DNA of 64,000 nucleotides from Gordonia prachuapensis (GTDB lineage Bacteria > Actinomycetota > Actinomycetes > Mycobacteriales > Mycobacteriaceae): NCBI RefSeq assembly GCF_036350515.1, contig NZ_JAZDUE010000001.1, forward strand, positions 310,001 through 374,000. The letters run 5' to 3'. Numbering within the stretch: position 1 is the stretch's first letter; the number at the start of each line of letters is the position of its first letter. Below the pieces are notes generated by a model. That model saw only the letters and a program-made list of their open reading frames with translations. It was not told the DNA's origin and made no database searches. The position numbers and the translations under genes are program-made. Of this stretch, positions 56,241-64,000 are shown piece after piece.

Positions 56241-57431
56241 GTGATGTTCGGTGACCGCGACATCGCCGGAGCCGGATTGTCACCCGCAGCCATCTCATCT
56301 CTGTTCGTCCTGTGGTCGGTGTGCTCGTTCGTGTTCGAGATCCCCACCGGCATCCTCGCCGACCGGGTGCCCCGCCGGCCGCTGCTGCTGATCGGTCCGC
56401 TCGTCACCGCGGCGGGCTTCGCGCTCTGGACATGGTGGCCGTCCTACGCGGCGTTCGCTGCCGGATTCGTGCTCTGGTCGGCCGGGTCGGCACTGCGCTC
56501 GGGGACCATGGAAGCCCTCGTCTACGACACCCTCGCCGCGCACGGCCTGGCGTTGCGCTACGCGCAGGTGGCGGGCCGGATGCGTGCGATGTCCGCGCTG
56601 GGCGTACTGCTGGGCACGATGCTCGCCGTCCCGCTCGCGGCATGGGGCGGCTACCACGCGGCCGGGGCGGCGAGCGTGGTCGCGTGCGTCATCTGCGCCG
56701 GAGCGTCCTGGATGTTGCCGGAGGATGCGCCCCCTGGACGTGCTGATGGTGCGGATGCCGACCCTCGCGACAGCGACGACACCGACAACGACGGCATCAC
56801 AGATTCCCGGACCAGCCGGACGAGGATGATTCGTCGCCTGTGCCGCGACGGTGTGTTGCGTCGACTGTTCGTGCTGGTGATCGCCCTGACCTGGGTCGAG
56901 GCGCTCGATGAGTACCTGCCTCTGTTGGCGGCGGCGATGTGGGGTGGAGCCTCGACGGCGGAGGCGGTCGCACTGCTGATGGTGGTGGTGGCCGTGGGGG
57001 ACATCGGCGGAGGTTTCGCGGCCGAACGGACCGGCGCGCGCCGGCCGTCACCCCGTCGGCTGGCGCCGTGGCTCCTGGCCGGTGCGGTGGCACTGGCTGC
57101 GGGTGCGGCATCGGGTCACCCGGCGGGGATCGTGCTGGTGGCGTTCGCGTTCGGGGTGTTCGGGTGGTCCTCGGTGATGGCGGAGGCGATGATGCAGGAT
57201 CGGGTGCCGTCGAGGGTGCGGGCGACGGTCACCTCGGTGGTCGGCGTCGGTGAAGAGGTGGTCGCGGTGATGGCATTCGGATCGTGGGCACTGGGTTCGC
57301 AGTGGCTGCCGCCGACGATGCTGTTCGCGCTCGCGGCGATTCCCTATGTGGCCCTGGGAGTCGCGCTGGTGTTCGTTCCGGGCGCCACCACCACCAGGGC
57401 ATCGGCCCGGTGCCCGAACTCCAGTGAGTGA
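56241..57431 (+). CDS. MFS transporter with missing canonical start
   Basis: A 396-residue (from the first ATG) MFS protein with eleven visible hydrophobic segments and the motif GILADRVPRRPLLLIGPL. The reading frame is open from 56124, and the 39 codons before the ATG (including SIASLAEDAIPLYPLYAV) look like the missing first membrane helix. No ATG, GTG or TTG occurs in that stretch before GTG 56238. An in-frame ATG at 56103 is cut off by TGA 56121. A CTG start, a mutation or a truncated transporter are all possible. The 3' end overlaps the lipid kinase gene by 88 bases. Confidence 0.72.
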   Translation: MMFGDRDIAGAGLSPAAISSLFVLWSVCSFVFEIPTGILADRVPRRPLLLIGPLVTAAGFALWTWWPSYAAFAAGFVLWSAGSALRSGTMEALVYDTLAAHGLALRYAQVAGRMRAMSALGVLLGTMLAVPLAAWGGYHAAGAASVVACVICAGASWMLPEDAPPGRADGADADPRDSDDTDNDGITDSRTSRTRMIRRLCRDGVLRRLFVLVIALTWVEALDEYLPLLAAAMWGGASTAEAVALLMVVVAVGDIGGGFAAERTGARRPSPRRLAPWLLAGAVALAAGAASGHPAGIVLVAFAFGVFGWSSVMAEAMMQDRVPSRVRATVTSVVGVGEEVVAVMAFGSWALGSQWLPPTMLFALAAIPYVALGVALVFVPGATTTRASARCPNSSE

Positions 57432-58306
57432 TGTGCGCCGATGTAGTCGCCGTCCATCTGGACATCGATCGGCTCGTCCGCCCGGAACCGTACCCACGGC
57501 ACATCGTCGTCGCGGTGAAGATGACCGCCCTTCGGCGTGCGATGGGTGAGCAGCCGGGCGGCGAGCGGGATGTTGCGTGCCACCCCGGTGGAGGTCGCGG
57601 CGAACAGTCCGAGGCGGCTATCGAAGCCGGTGGTCGGATTCGTGCGGATCTCGAAGTCGCCGAAGTAGGTCCACGGGCTGGTGTTGGAGACGAAACCGAA
57701 CCGGACCCCGGTGATGGGGTCATGGTCGGGGACCACGACGGTGAACGACGAGCGGTCCATGGCGTTACGCAGAAACGCGGCCACCGTCGTCCAGAAATAA
57801 CGTGCCGGTGTGGCCGGCTTGCCGGCATGCCGCTTGCGCTCCATCGCATGGACGACGACGGCATCCATGCCCATCCCGGTGTTGAACAGGAACCACCGGT
57901 CGGCGGTGTGGCCGAGGCCGACGCGGCGACACTGGCCGGATTCGAGCAGGCCGATGATCTGCGACGTCGCGGCGAGCGGATCGGCTTCTATGCCGAGCGT
58001 GCGGGCGAACACGTTGGCGCTGCCGCCGGGGATCACACCAAGCCTCGGCGCCCGGCGGGCGGGGTCGTGGCCGGAGCCCGGAGCACCCAGCAGCCCGTTG
58101 ACGGCCTCGTTCACCGATCCGTCGCCGCCGTGGACCACGACGACGTCGAAGTCCTCGGCGACCGCACGTTCGGCCAGCTCACGCGCGTGGCCGCGATGTG
58201 TGGTGTGTTCGACGTCGAGGGCGAACCGCGAACTCAGGGTGTGCGCGAGCGCGTCGCGCCCGGCGGGCGTGGTCGCCGTGGCGAAGGGGTTGACGATGAG
58301 CATCAT
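57344..58306 (-). CDS. Diacylglycerol/sphingosine-type lipid kinase
   Basis: A 320-residue DAGK-catalytic-domain protein. The nucleotide loop is VHGGDGSVNEAVNG, and VIPGGSANVFARTLG follows; the C-terminal half is the beta-rich YegS-like part (VRFGFVSNTSPWTYFGDFE). It phosphorylates diacylglycerol or a similar lipid. ATG 58306 or 58303, or GTG 58312, may be the start. I recall Rv3218 as the M. tuberculosis equivalent in this neighbourhood. Its 3' end overlaps the convergent MFS gene. Confidence 0.88.
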   Translation of the reverse strand: MMLIVNPFATATTPAGRDALAHTLSSRFALDVEHTTHRGHARELAERAVAEDFDVVVVHGGDGSVNEAVNGLLGAPGSGHDPARRAPRLGVIPGGSANVFARTLGIEADPLAATSQIIGLLESGQCRRVGLGHTADRWFLFNTGMGMDAVVVHAMERKRHAGKPATPARYFWTTVAAFLRNAMDRSSFTVVVPDHDPITGVRFGFVSNTSPWTYFGDFEIRTNPTTGFDSRLGLFAATSTGVARNIPLAARLLTHRTPKGGHLHRDDDVPWVRFRADEPIDVQMDGDYIGAHHSLEFGHRADALVVVAPGTNTSATPRAT

Positions 58307-58393
58307 GCGCACGAGACCCCACGATATTGGTTGCGGCGGTGTGACGTGCACCCGCCCGTGTCCCGGCCGGTCGAGGCCCCATAGTCTGGAGCG

Positions 58394-58942
58394 GTGAGCA
58401 AGAAGCGACGCGGCTCTCGGGCGCCCGAGGGCGAGCCGCAGCCGAACGGGTCCGCCGACCCGGCGACGCCGAACCCCCCTGCGCCGAACCCCCCTGCGCC
58501 GAACCCCCCTGCGCCGAATCCGCCGACGACGATCCGGGCCGCCGGCGCGGTCACCGCACTCGAAGGTCTGGTGGCCGTCATCGTCGCGATCGTCCTGGCC
58601 ATCCGCGAGGCCGCCGGGCATCGCGAGGCGTTCATCAGTGGCTACGGCACCGCCGCATGGTTCGGCATCATCGGCGGTGGCGTCCTGATCGGCGGGATCG
58701 CACTGTTGACCGGGCGCCGCTGGGGTCGTGCGATCGCCGTGGTCGCCCAGATCCTGCTGCTCCCGGTCGCCTACGCCTTGCTCACCGACAGCGGCCAACC
58801 GTGGTTCGGCATCCCGCTGGCGATCGCCGCCCTCGCGGTACTCGTGCTGATCTTCAGTCCCGCATCGACGCGCTGGCTCGTGGGGGAGTACACGACCGAC
58901 GACCCCGCGGCCGGATCGGGCTCCTCGTCGCGCCGACGCTGA
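58394..58942 (+). CDS. Membrane protein with PNPPA repeats
   Basis: A 182-residue protein. The disordered N-terminus contains four PNPP-type units encoded by 15-base DNA repeats (58469-58528); three or four membrane segments follow (VTALEGLVAVIVAIVLAI, TAAWFGIIGGGVLIGGIAL, VVAQILLLPVAYALL, PLAIAALAVLVLIF). I recall Rv3217c as its counterpart. A -10 box TAGTCT at 58382-58387 lies six bases before the GTG start, consistent with a leaderless mRNA. No function is known. Confidence 0.8.
   Translation: MSKKRRGSRAPEGEPQPNGSADPATPNPPAPNPPAPNPPAPNPPTTIRAAGAVTALEGLVAVIVAIVLAIREAAGHREAFISGYGTAAWFGIIGGGVLIGGIALLTGRRWGRAIAVVAQILLLPVAYALLTDSGQPWFGIPLAIAALAVLVLIFSPASTRWLVGEYTTDDPAAGSGSSSRRR
58469..58528 (+). 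repeat. 15-base tandem repeat coding PNPPA
   Basis: The unit CCGAACCCCCCTGCG occurs three times in identical form at 58469, 58484 and 58499, then a diverged fourth copy at 58514. Identical units suggest recent slippage. Copy changes keep the reading frame. Confidence 0.95.
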
Positions 58943-59018
58943 CCTGCCCGGGCGCGACGCGACAGTCGTAACGTCGGTATCACCTACTGCGGTTGTGATC
59001 AGCCGTACAGTTGAGGCC

Positions 59019-59810
59019 ATGACCCGGATGCTGGCCATCGCGAATCAAAAAGGCGGGGTCGCCAAGACCACAACGGTCGCGTCGCTCGGCGCGGCATTGG
59101 CCGATCTCGACGTGTCGGTGCTGGTCGTCGACCTCGATCCGCAAGGCTGTCTTACCTTTTCGCTCGGACACGACCCAGACCAGCTGGAGTCGTCGGTTCA
59201 CGACGTGCTGCTCGGGGAGGAGGAGATCGCCGACGTCCTGCTCGACACCGACGACAACGTGACCTTGCTGCCCGCGACGATCGACCTCGCCGGTGCCGAG
59301 GCCCTGCTGCTGATGCGGCCGGGTCGCGAGTACGCACTCAAACGTGCGTTCGCCGAGGTCGCCGAGGACTACGACGTCATCCTGATCGACTGCCCGCCAT
59401 CGCTCGGTGTGCTGACCCTGAACGGACTCACCGCCGCCGACGAGGTGGTGGTCCCGCTGCAGTGCGAGACGTTGGCACATCGAGGCGTGGGGCAGCTGCT
59501 GCGAACCGTCAACGAGGTGCAGCAGATCACCAATCCCGGACTGGCGACGCTCGGCGCGGTGGCCACGCTCTACGACGCGCGGACCACGCACAGCCGCGAT
59601 GTGCTCGGGGATGTGTCGGATCGGTACGACCTCCCGGTGCTCGACCCGCCGATCCCGCGGACTGTGCGGTTCGCGGAGGCGTCGGCGTCCGGGACGTCGG
59701 TGATGCGGGGCAGGAAGAACAAGGGTGCCAACGCCTATCGCGAGCTGGCCGAGAACCTGTGGAAGCACTGGGAGGCGGGGACGCCGGTCCCGACGTTCGA
59801 CATGGCGTGA
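59019..59810 (+). CDS. ParA/Soj-family ATPase
   Basis: A 263-residue deviant-Walker ATPase. The P-loop NQKGGVAKTTTVA fits KGGxxKT(T/S), with both lysines present; Walker A' is VVDLDPQGCL and switch II is LIDCPPSLG. There is no N-terminal helix-turn-helix, so it is a small ParA (Soj type). No parB follows, unlike at chromosomal parAB. It corresponds to Rv3213c. The -10 box TACAGT at 59006-59011 is seven bases before the ATG, indicating a leaderless transcript. Confidence 0.92.
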   Translation: MTRMLAIANQKGGVAKTTTVASLGAALADLDVSVLVVDLDPQGCLTFSLGHDPDQLESSVHDVLLGEEEIADVLLDTDDNVTLLPATIDLAGAEALLLMRPGREYALKRAFAEVAEDYDVILIDCPPSLGVLTLNGLTAADEVVVPLQCETLAHRGVGQLLRTVNEVQQITNPGLATLGAVATLYDARTTHSRDVLGDVSDRYDLPVLDPPIPRTVRFAEASASGTSVMRGRKNKGANAYRELAENLWKHWEAGTPVPTFDMA

Positions 59811-59837
59811 ACGCCTGGTGAGCCGCCCTTCGTGGCT

Positions 59838-59946
59838 CGTCGCTAGCGCTCCTCGCACCTCAGGGAACGGATGTCGTCGCTAGATGCTGCTCTTGGGGAA
59901 CGGGATGTCGTCGCTGCGCTGCTCGCACCTCAGGGATCCGGGGAGG
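59838..59946. repeat. Three imperfect 34-38 base tandem units
   Basis: Between the ParA gene and the convergent propeller protein, CGTCGCT begins units at 59838, 59875 and 59909; two of them contain CTCGCACCTCAGGGA and the middle one the diverged CTCTTGGGGAACGGGATG. No protein or known repeat family is recognised. Confidence 0.75.
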
Positions 59947-59960
59947 TAGGCAGCGCGTCG

Positions 59961-61253
59961 CTACAGCGGCCGGTAGGCCTGGACGGTCGTTCCCCACTGT
60001 TCGACGACGGTGGCACCGAGCACCCGCAGGCTGACCGGCTGGTCGTCGCGACGGCCGTCGCGGGGCAGGGCGATGGCACGCAGTTCGCGACCCGTCGCGG
60101 CGTCGCGAACGCTGACGCCTGCCGGTGTCGGCAGCAGTAGCTGCCCGGCCATGACATCCCCGGTCCCGATCGCCCCGGGCACCTGATAGATCGGCCGGAG
60201 GTTGGCGGCATCCATCACGACCGTCGACTTGCCGGTGTAATAGCTGGTCAGACCGCCGGAGGCGACGGCGACGCCGGCGGGCGGATGCTGGGCGCCGTTG
60301 ACGGTGTTCGTGGCGCTGGGAACCCCGTCGGTGGTGAATTGCCGGATCGTCGGGGCGGTCGGTGCGGGGGACCCGGGGGCCGGCGTATCCGATGTCGGCA
60401 TGGGCGGGTTCGCGCCGCCGTCGTAGACGGCGATGGCCGAGCTGCTCATCCCGATCAGCACCGGCGGGGGCCCATCCGTGCCGTCGGTGATGAGCGACGA
60501 CCCGTGTTGCTCGACGTCCTCGTCGTCGTCGAGAACGGCGCCGAGAACTGTCAGACGGTAGCCGGGTTCGTCGCCACAGCGTTCGATCACCGCGACCCGG
60601 CTGCCGCCCACCGCCGAGGAGTACAGGCGGCAGTCCTGTCGTCCGGGCTGCACACCAGGTTTCACCGGCGCGTCGACGCGGCCGTATTCGATGCCGCGCA
60701 CCAGGTTCGAACCCCAGGTCTCCAGCCGCGTGGGTCCTTGGGAGACAACATATCCGGAGTCCGACACCAGGCGAATGTGGTCGTCGGCGTCACTGCTGCG
60801 GCTCCCCGCTCGACTGCCGGACGACGCGTCGAGCGCCGTGACCTCTCCGCACCCGCGGGCATTGCGATATGCGGCGAGGACCTTGTTGTTGCTCGCCGGC
60901 CAGGCGGCGATCACCGCGCAGAGGTCCAGATTCCGGCGATAGTGCCACACCTCGCGGCCGGTCTGCGGATCCCGCCCAACCACCTCTCCCGCATCGGCGG
61001 TGACGACGGTCGCCTCGGCGATCGCCGGGGTCTGAGTCGCCGATGAGCGTGCGCGCCACGCGGGGGCGAGGTTCGCGGGCACCGCCGACGACGGTTCGAC
61101 CTCGGGAACCGGCGCGGCGGCCTGCACGCTCTCGGACTGCCGGACCGGACTGTTGGCCCAGATGACCAGCCCGGCGACGACTATCGCGACGAGTATCGCA
61201 GCGGTCACCGCGAGGTCGACCGGCGTGCGACGCTCAGGTCGGATTCGGGCCAC
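59961..61253 (-). CDS. Membrane-anchored PQQ-like propeller protein
   Basis: A 430-residue protein with one N-terminal membrane segment (LAVTAAILVAIVVAGLVIW) and a long exported domain that has PQQ-repeat-like elements (ATVVTADAGEVVGRDPQTGREVW, GEVTALDASSGSR, GVSVRDAATGRELRAI). I recall Rv3212 as the corresponding M. tuberculosis protein of about this size. Cysteines occur in LDLCAV, NARGCGE, QDCRLY and IERCGD and may pair. The role is unknown; a scaffold in the envelope is possible. Confidence 0.8.
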   Translation of the reverse strand: MARIRPERRTPVDLAVTAAILVAIVVAGLVIWANSPVRQSESVQAAAPVPEVEPSSAVPANLAPAWRARSSATQTPAIAEATVVTADAGEVVGRDPQTGREVWHYRRNLDLCAVIAAWPASNNKVLAAYRNARGCGEVTALDASSGSRAGSRSSDADDHIRLVSDSGYVVSQGPTRLETWGSNLVRGIEYGRVDAPVKPGVQPGRQDCRLYSSAVGGSRVAVIERCGDEPGYRLTVLGAVLDDDEDVEQHGSSLITDGTDGPPPVLIGMSSSAIAVYDGGANPPMPTSDTPAPGSPAPTAPTIRQFTTDGVPSATNTVNGAQHPPAGVAVASGGLTSYYTGKSTVVMDAANLRPIYQVPGAIGTGDVMAGQLLLPTPAGVSVRDAATGRELRAIALPRDGRRDDQPVSLRVLGATVVEQWGTTVQAYRPL

Positions 61254-61298
61254 ATGAGCTCCGGTCGCCGCGAATGATCCGGATCGAGTCGGAAGCGA

Positions 61299-62906
61299 TC
61301 ACTCGGCCGACGCGACGGTGGCGGTCTTCTCCTGCTGCTGGTCGGTCGAGGTCGCCGAGTGCTTGGCGCCACCACGGCGGCGGCGACGTCGACGCGGCCG
61401 GTCGCCGCGACCGGATCCCCCGTCGGCCGCCGAGTCGGCGCCGACGGCGTCACCGTCGGAGCCCGACGTCGCCGTCTTCTCGGTCGTCTCCGCGGAGTTC
61501 GGATCGGCACTTCTGCCGCCCCGGGTGCGTCGCCGAACCCGATTGGACTTCTGCCGCTCGGGCCGGCTGCGCCGCTCCTCGCGGTCCGCGGACTGCTTCG
61601 GTGCGGCGATCCGGCCGGTCGCCGACTCCGGGATGCCGAGCTCGGTACGCAGATGCTCCGACGTCGAGTAGGTCTCCACAGGGGCGGGCACCTCGAGGCC
61701 GAGTGCCTTGTCGATGAGCTCCCACCGGTGCAGTTCGTCCCAGTCGACGAGCGTGATGGCGATGCCGGTGCGGCCCGCGCGGCCGGTGCGACCGATGCGG
61801 TGGATGTAGGTCTTGTCGTCCTCGGGGCACTGGTAGTTGATGACGTGGGTGACGTCGTCGACGTCGATGCCGCGCGCGGCCACGTCGGTGGCGACGAGCA
61901 CATTGATGTCGCCGTTGCGGAACCGCTTGAGCGCCTTCTCGCGGGCCACCTGTCCCAGGTCACCGTGTACCGCACCCACAGAGAACCCGCGTTCGCCGAG
62001 GTCGTCGGCGACCTTCTGGGCGGTGCGCTTGGTGCGGGTGAAGATCATCGTGGCGCCGCGGCCGTCGGCCTGCAGGATGCGGGCGACGAGTTCGGCCTTG
62101 TCCAGGGCGTGCGCGCGATAGATGTACTGGGTGGTGCGCTCGTGCACCGCCGAGTCGTTGGCGTGCTCGGCCCGGATGTGCGTGGGTCGATGCAGGAAGG
62201 TGCGCGCGAGGGTGACGATCGGGCCGGGCATGGTCGCGGAGAACAGCATGGTCTGCCGCGGGGTGGGCAGGGCGCCCATGATGCGTTCGATGTCTGGCAG
62301 GAAGCCGAGGTCGAGCATCTCGTCGGCCTCGTCGAGGACCAACATCGTCACCTTGCCGAGGATGAGATGGCCCTGCTGGGCCAGGTCGAGCAGCCGGCCG
62401 GGCGTGCCGACCACCAGGTCGACGCCCGACTTGAGGTCGGCGATCTGCGAGTCGTAGGGACGGCCGCCGTAGATGGAACTGATCTTCAGTGGACGGGTGG
62501 TGCCGTCGGCCAGGGTCACGTCCAGTTGCTTGGCGGCGACCTCGAGGTCGCCGGTCACCTGCAGGCACAGCTCGCGGGTGGGCACGATCACCAACGCGCG
62601 CGGCGTGTTGTCGAGCGCGCGGAGGCCGGACGCCTCGGCGTTCGCGAGCCGATGCAGCATCGGGACGCCGAACCCGAAGGTCTTGCCCATGCCGGTACGT
62701 GCCTGACCGATGAGGTCATCGCCGCTGAGCGCCAGCGGCAGGGTGAGTTCCTGGATCGCGAAGGTGTGGGTCTTGCCGTCGGCGGTCAGGGCCGCGACGA
62801 TCTTGTCGTCGACGCCGAGTTCGGCGAAGGTCGGCGACGTGTGGGTCTCGTCGACGATCGTGGTCTGGATGTCGTCTCGGGAATCGGTCCCGGTGGTTTC
62901 GCTCAT
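61299..62906 (-). CDS. rhlE: DEAD-box RNA helicase RhlE
   Basis: A 535-residue helicase. Motifs in order: Q-motif IQELTLPLA, motif I ARTGMGKT, Ia PTRELCLQ, II DEADEM, III SATMPG, IV IFTRTK, V ATDVAARGID and VI HRIGRTGRAGRTG. A basic, low-complexity C-terminal tail (RPRRRRRRRGGAKH) gives RNA affinity. ATG 62906 begins MSETTGTD; an upstream in-frame extension lacks coding character. I recall it as Rv3211. It follows a long leader (62907-63236 region shared with a divergent gene). Confidence 0.94.
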   Translation of the reverse strand: MSETTGTDSRDDIQTTIVDETHTSPTFAELGVDDKIVAALTADGKTHTFAIQELTLPLALSGDDLIGQARTGMGKTFGFGVPMLHRLANAEASGLRALDNTPRALVIVPTRELCLQVTGDLEVAAKQLDVTLADGTTRPLKISSIYGGRPYDSQIADLKSGVDLVVGTPGRLLDLAQQGHLILGKVTMLVLDEADEMLDLGFLPDIERIMGALPTPRQTMLFSATMPGPIVTLARTFLHRPTHIRAEHANDSAVHERTTQYIYRAHALDKAELVARILQADGRGATMIFTRTKRTAQKVADDLGERGFSVGAVHGDLGQVAREKALKRFRNGDINVLVATDVAARGIDVDDVTHVINYQCPEDDKTYIHRIGRTGRAGRTGIAITLVDWDELHRWELIDKALGLEVPAPVETYSTSEHLRTELGIPESATGRIAAPKQSADREERRSRPERQKSNRVRRRTRGGRSADPNSAETTEKTATSGSDGDAVGADSAADGGSGRGDRPRRRRRRRGGAKHSATSTDQQQEKTATVASAE

Positions 62907-63236
62907 GTGAGGTTGTATGCCTTTCTGCATTTCCCGCACGCACGAAAGGCACCACAGTGGGGTCGAGCGGTCTGCGTCGGAAGGGTCCTGGTCGGACCGC
63001 GTCGTCGGGGTCCGGAAGGGACCACGCAAACCGGTTTCGGTGACTGTGTGGTGGCTCCGCTCGGGCGTCGACGCCCGGCGACGAGTGCGCGCACATTGTC
63101 CGGTGACCGCGCGTGATCCGGATTCGGTCCGACCGGCGTTCGCCGGACGAAACGGCACCGGATCGTCATGATCGCGTCAGTACACCGTCGTCAAGTGTAC
63201 TTGGTGAACGCCCGGACCCCGCATACCATCACCACC
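62907..63236. promoter_or_regulatory. Divergent promoter region, rhlE and ferritin-like gene
   Basis: A 330-base gap between the divergent genes. On the plus strand TTGGTG at 63201-63206 and TACCAT at 63224-63229 are 17 bases apart, with the ATG seven bases further, so the ferritin-like gene is likely leaderless. On the minus strand rhlE would have a long 5' leader, as some cold-shock helicases do. No other gene was supported. Confidence 0.6.
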
Positions 63237-63938
63237 ATGTCGACTGCGCCGCCCCCGTCCGGGGTCTCTCCCGATCCGCCGACCAGCGCCGTGACCAGCG
63301 AAGACGGCGGTGCGATCGCCAAGCTTTTCGCGGTGTTGCTGGCCGGGGAGTACGCCGCTTTCTATCGGCTCGTCGACGAGTCACGAATGGCGCCGGATGT
63401 GGCCAGCCAGGTGGCCATCGCGCGGATGGCGGCGTCCGAGATGCGACACTTCGACGCGCTTGCCGAACAGGTCGCCGCACACGACATCGACCCGACCCAG
63501 GCCGTGGAGCGCTACCGCTCCATCTTCGATCGCTACCACCGGGTGACCACCCCGAAGACCTGGTACGAGGCCTTGGTGAAGGCGTATGTCGGCGACGGGC
63601 TCGCGGCGGACTTCTACACCGAGGTCTCCGGTGCGTTGCCGGCCGACGCGCAGTCGGTGATCAGAGAGGTCATGGCCGAGACCGCCAACTCACACTTCGC
63701 GCGGGAGCAGGTCTCGGCCGCGGTCGCGGCGAACCCGTCACTCAAGTCGCCGCTGACCTTGTGGGGGCGCCGCCTGCTCGGCGAAGCGGTCACGCATGCC
63801 CAGTGGGTGTTGGCGGCCGAAGAGGAGGTCACCGACCTGCTGTTCGCGGGCTCGGCGTCGTTGCACGGTATCGCCGGTTTCTTCGACGCGATCACCGCCG
63901 AACACGACAAACGGATGCGCGACCTCGGCCTCGGATAG
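63237..63938 (+). CDS. Ferritin-like di-metal protein (MiaE-like)
   Basis: A 233-residue helical protein of the ferritin-like superfamily. Potential metal ligands are in LLAGEYAAF, ASEMRHFDAL (ExxH), the second pair in EVMAETANSHFAREQ (ExxxxH spacing) and AAEEEV. It corresponds to Rv3210c. Members include tRNA hydroxylase MiaE-like and uncharacterised proteins, so activity is unassigned. The ATG fits a leaderless promoter. Confidence 0.8.
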   Translation: MSTAPPPSGVSPDPPTSAVTSEDGGAIAKLFAVLLAGEYAAFYRLVDESRMAPDVASQVAIARMAASEMRHFDALAEQVAAHDIDPTQAVERYRSIFDRYHRVTTPKTWYEALVKAYVGDGLAADFYTEVSGALPADAQSVIREVMAETANSHFAREQVSAAVAANPSLKSPLTLWGRRLLGEAVTHAQWVLAAEEEVTDLLFAGSASLHGIAGFFDAITAEHDKRMRDLGLG

Positions 63939-63955
63939 GTCGGTCCGGCGAGGCC

Positions 63956-63978
63956 GGGTTCCGCTGTGAGCGGAGCCC
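63956..63978. terminator. Hairpin after the ferritin-like gene
   Basis: GGGTTCCGCT-GTG-AGCGGAGCCC pairs along ten positions with one G-T mismatch, 18 bases past the stop codon. No T-run follows. Confidence 0.5.
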
Positions 63979-64000
63979 ATGTCGTCCGCGAAACGGTCTG

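Noticed and set aside
59838..59946. CRISPR array
   Set aside because: Only three diverged units with no unique spacers of constant length and no cas genes.
63738..63980. Small minus-strand gene at the window end
   Set aside because: It overlaps the ferritin-like gene in antisense and the terminator hairpin; no ribosome site or family.

Overview
The window is GC-rich actinobacterial DNA. WhiB1, SigH with a zinc anti-sigma factor, PdtaS, a 24-residue bL37, a TB7.3-type biotin protein and mycobacterial-style leaderless starts place it in the Mycobacteriales. The propane monooxygenase cluster and the gene set resemble Gordonia most. This is judged from recognised proteins and gene order, not from a database search. 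No rRNA, tRNA, CRISPR array, prophage or intact transposase was seen.

Layout. 1-3.2 kb: end of an iron-chelate-type ABC importer plus an MFS transporter. 3.2-6.0 kb: metal island with a CtpC-like P-type ATPase, its small PacL/DUF1490 partner and a zinc-free ribosomal protein bL36 behind a Zur-like palindrome. 6.1-23.2 kb: envelope and metabolic genes (L,D-transpeptidase, TetR with a Tat-exported flavoenzyme, two PH-domain membrane proteins, SGNH hydrolase, SDR, acyl-CoA dehydrogenase, a LuxR/FAD oxidase/RidA group, a sugar kinase with a class II aldolase) and, last, the activator of the next cluster. 23.4-32.5 kb, minus strand: prmABCD (soluble di-iron propane monooxygenase), then an amidohydrolase, a DUF59 protein, an alcohol dehydrogenase and a dedicated GroEL. 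The activator gene lies just downstream.

32.7-51.9 kb: mixed metabolism (serine hydrolase, aminotransferase, aldo/keto reductase, ArsR with SRPBCC, Nudix, macro domain, 4-alpha-glucanotransferase, MFS, globin, Baeyer-Villiger-type monooxygenase, alcohol dehydrogenase, HMCES/YedK, YbaK) and a 164-bp palindromic mobile-like element. 51.9-64 kb: a block I recall as conserved with M. tuberculosis Rv3210c-Rv3223c: sigH-rshA, bL37, biotin protein, pdtaS, whiB1, lipid kinase, ParA-like ATPase, a propeller-like membrane protein, rhlE and a ferritin-like protein.

How the genes work together. PrmA and PrmC form the hydroxylase, PrmB supplies electrons, PrmD is the coupling protein, GroEL folds the hydroxylase, and the dehydrogenase would oxidise the 2-propanol product to acetone. 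SigH and RshA form a thiol/redox stress switch with a readable SigH-type promoter. Several intergenic regions carry palindromic repeat families, including one inside the prm operon between prmA and prmB. The most rewarding targets are the prm accessory genes and RNA structures, the bL36/PacL/CtpC island, the 164-bp element and the 21-bp-period repeat family.
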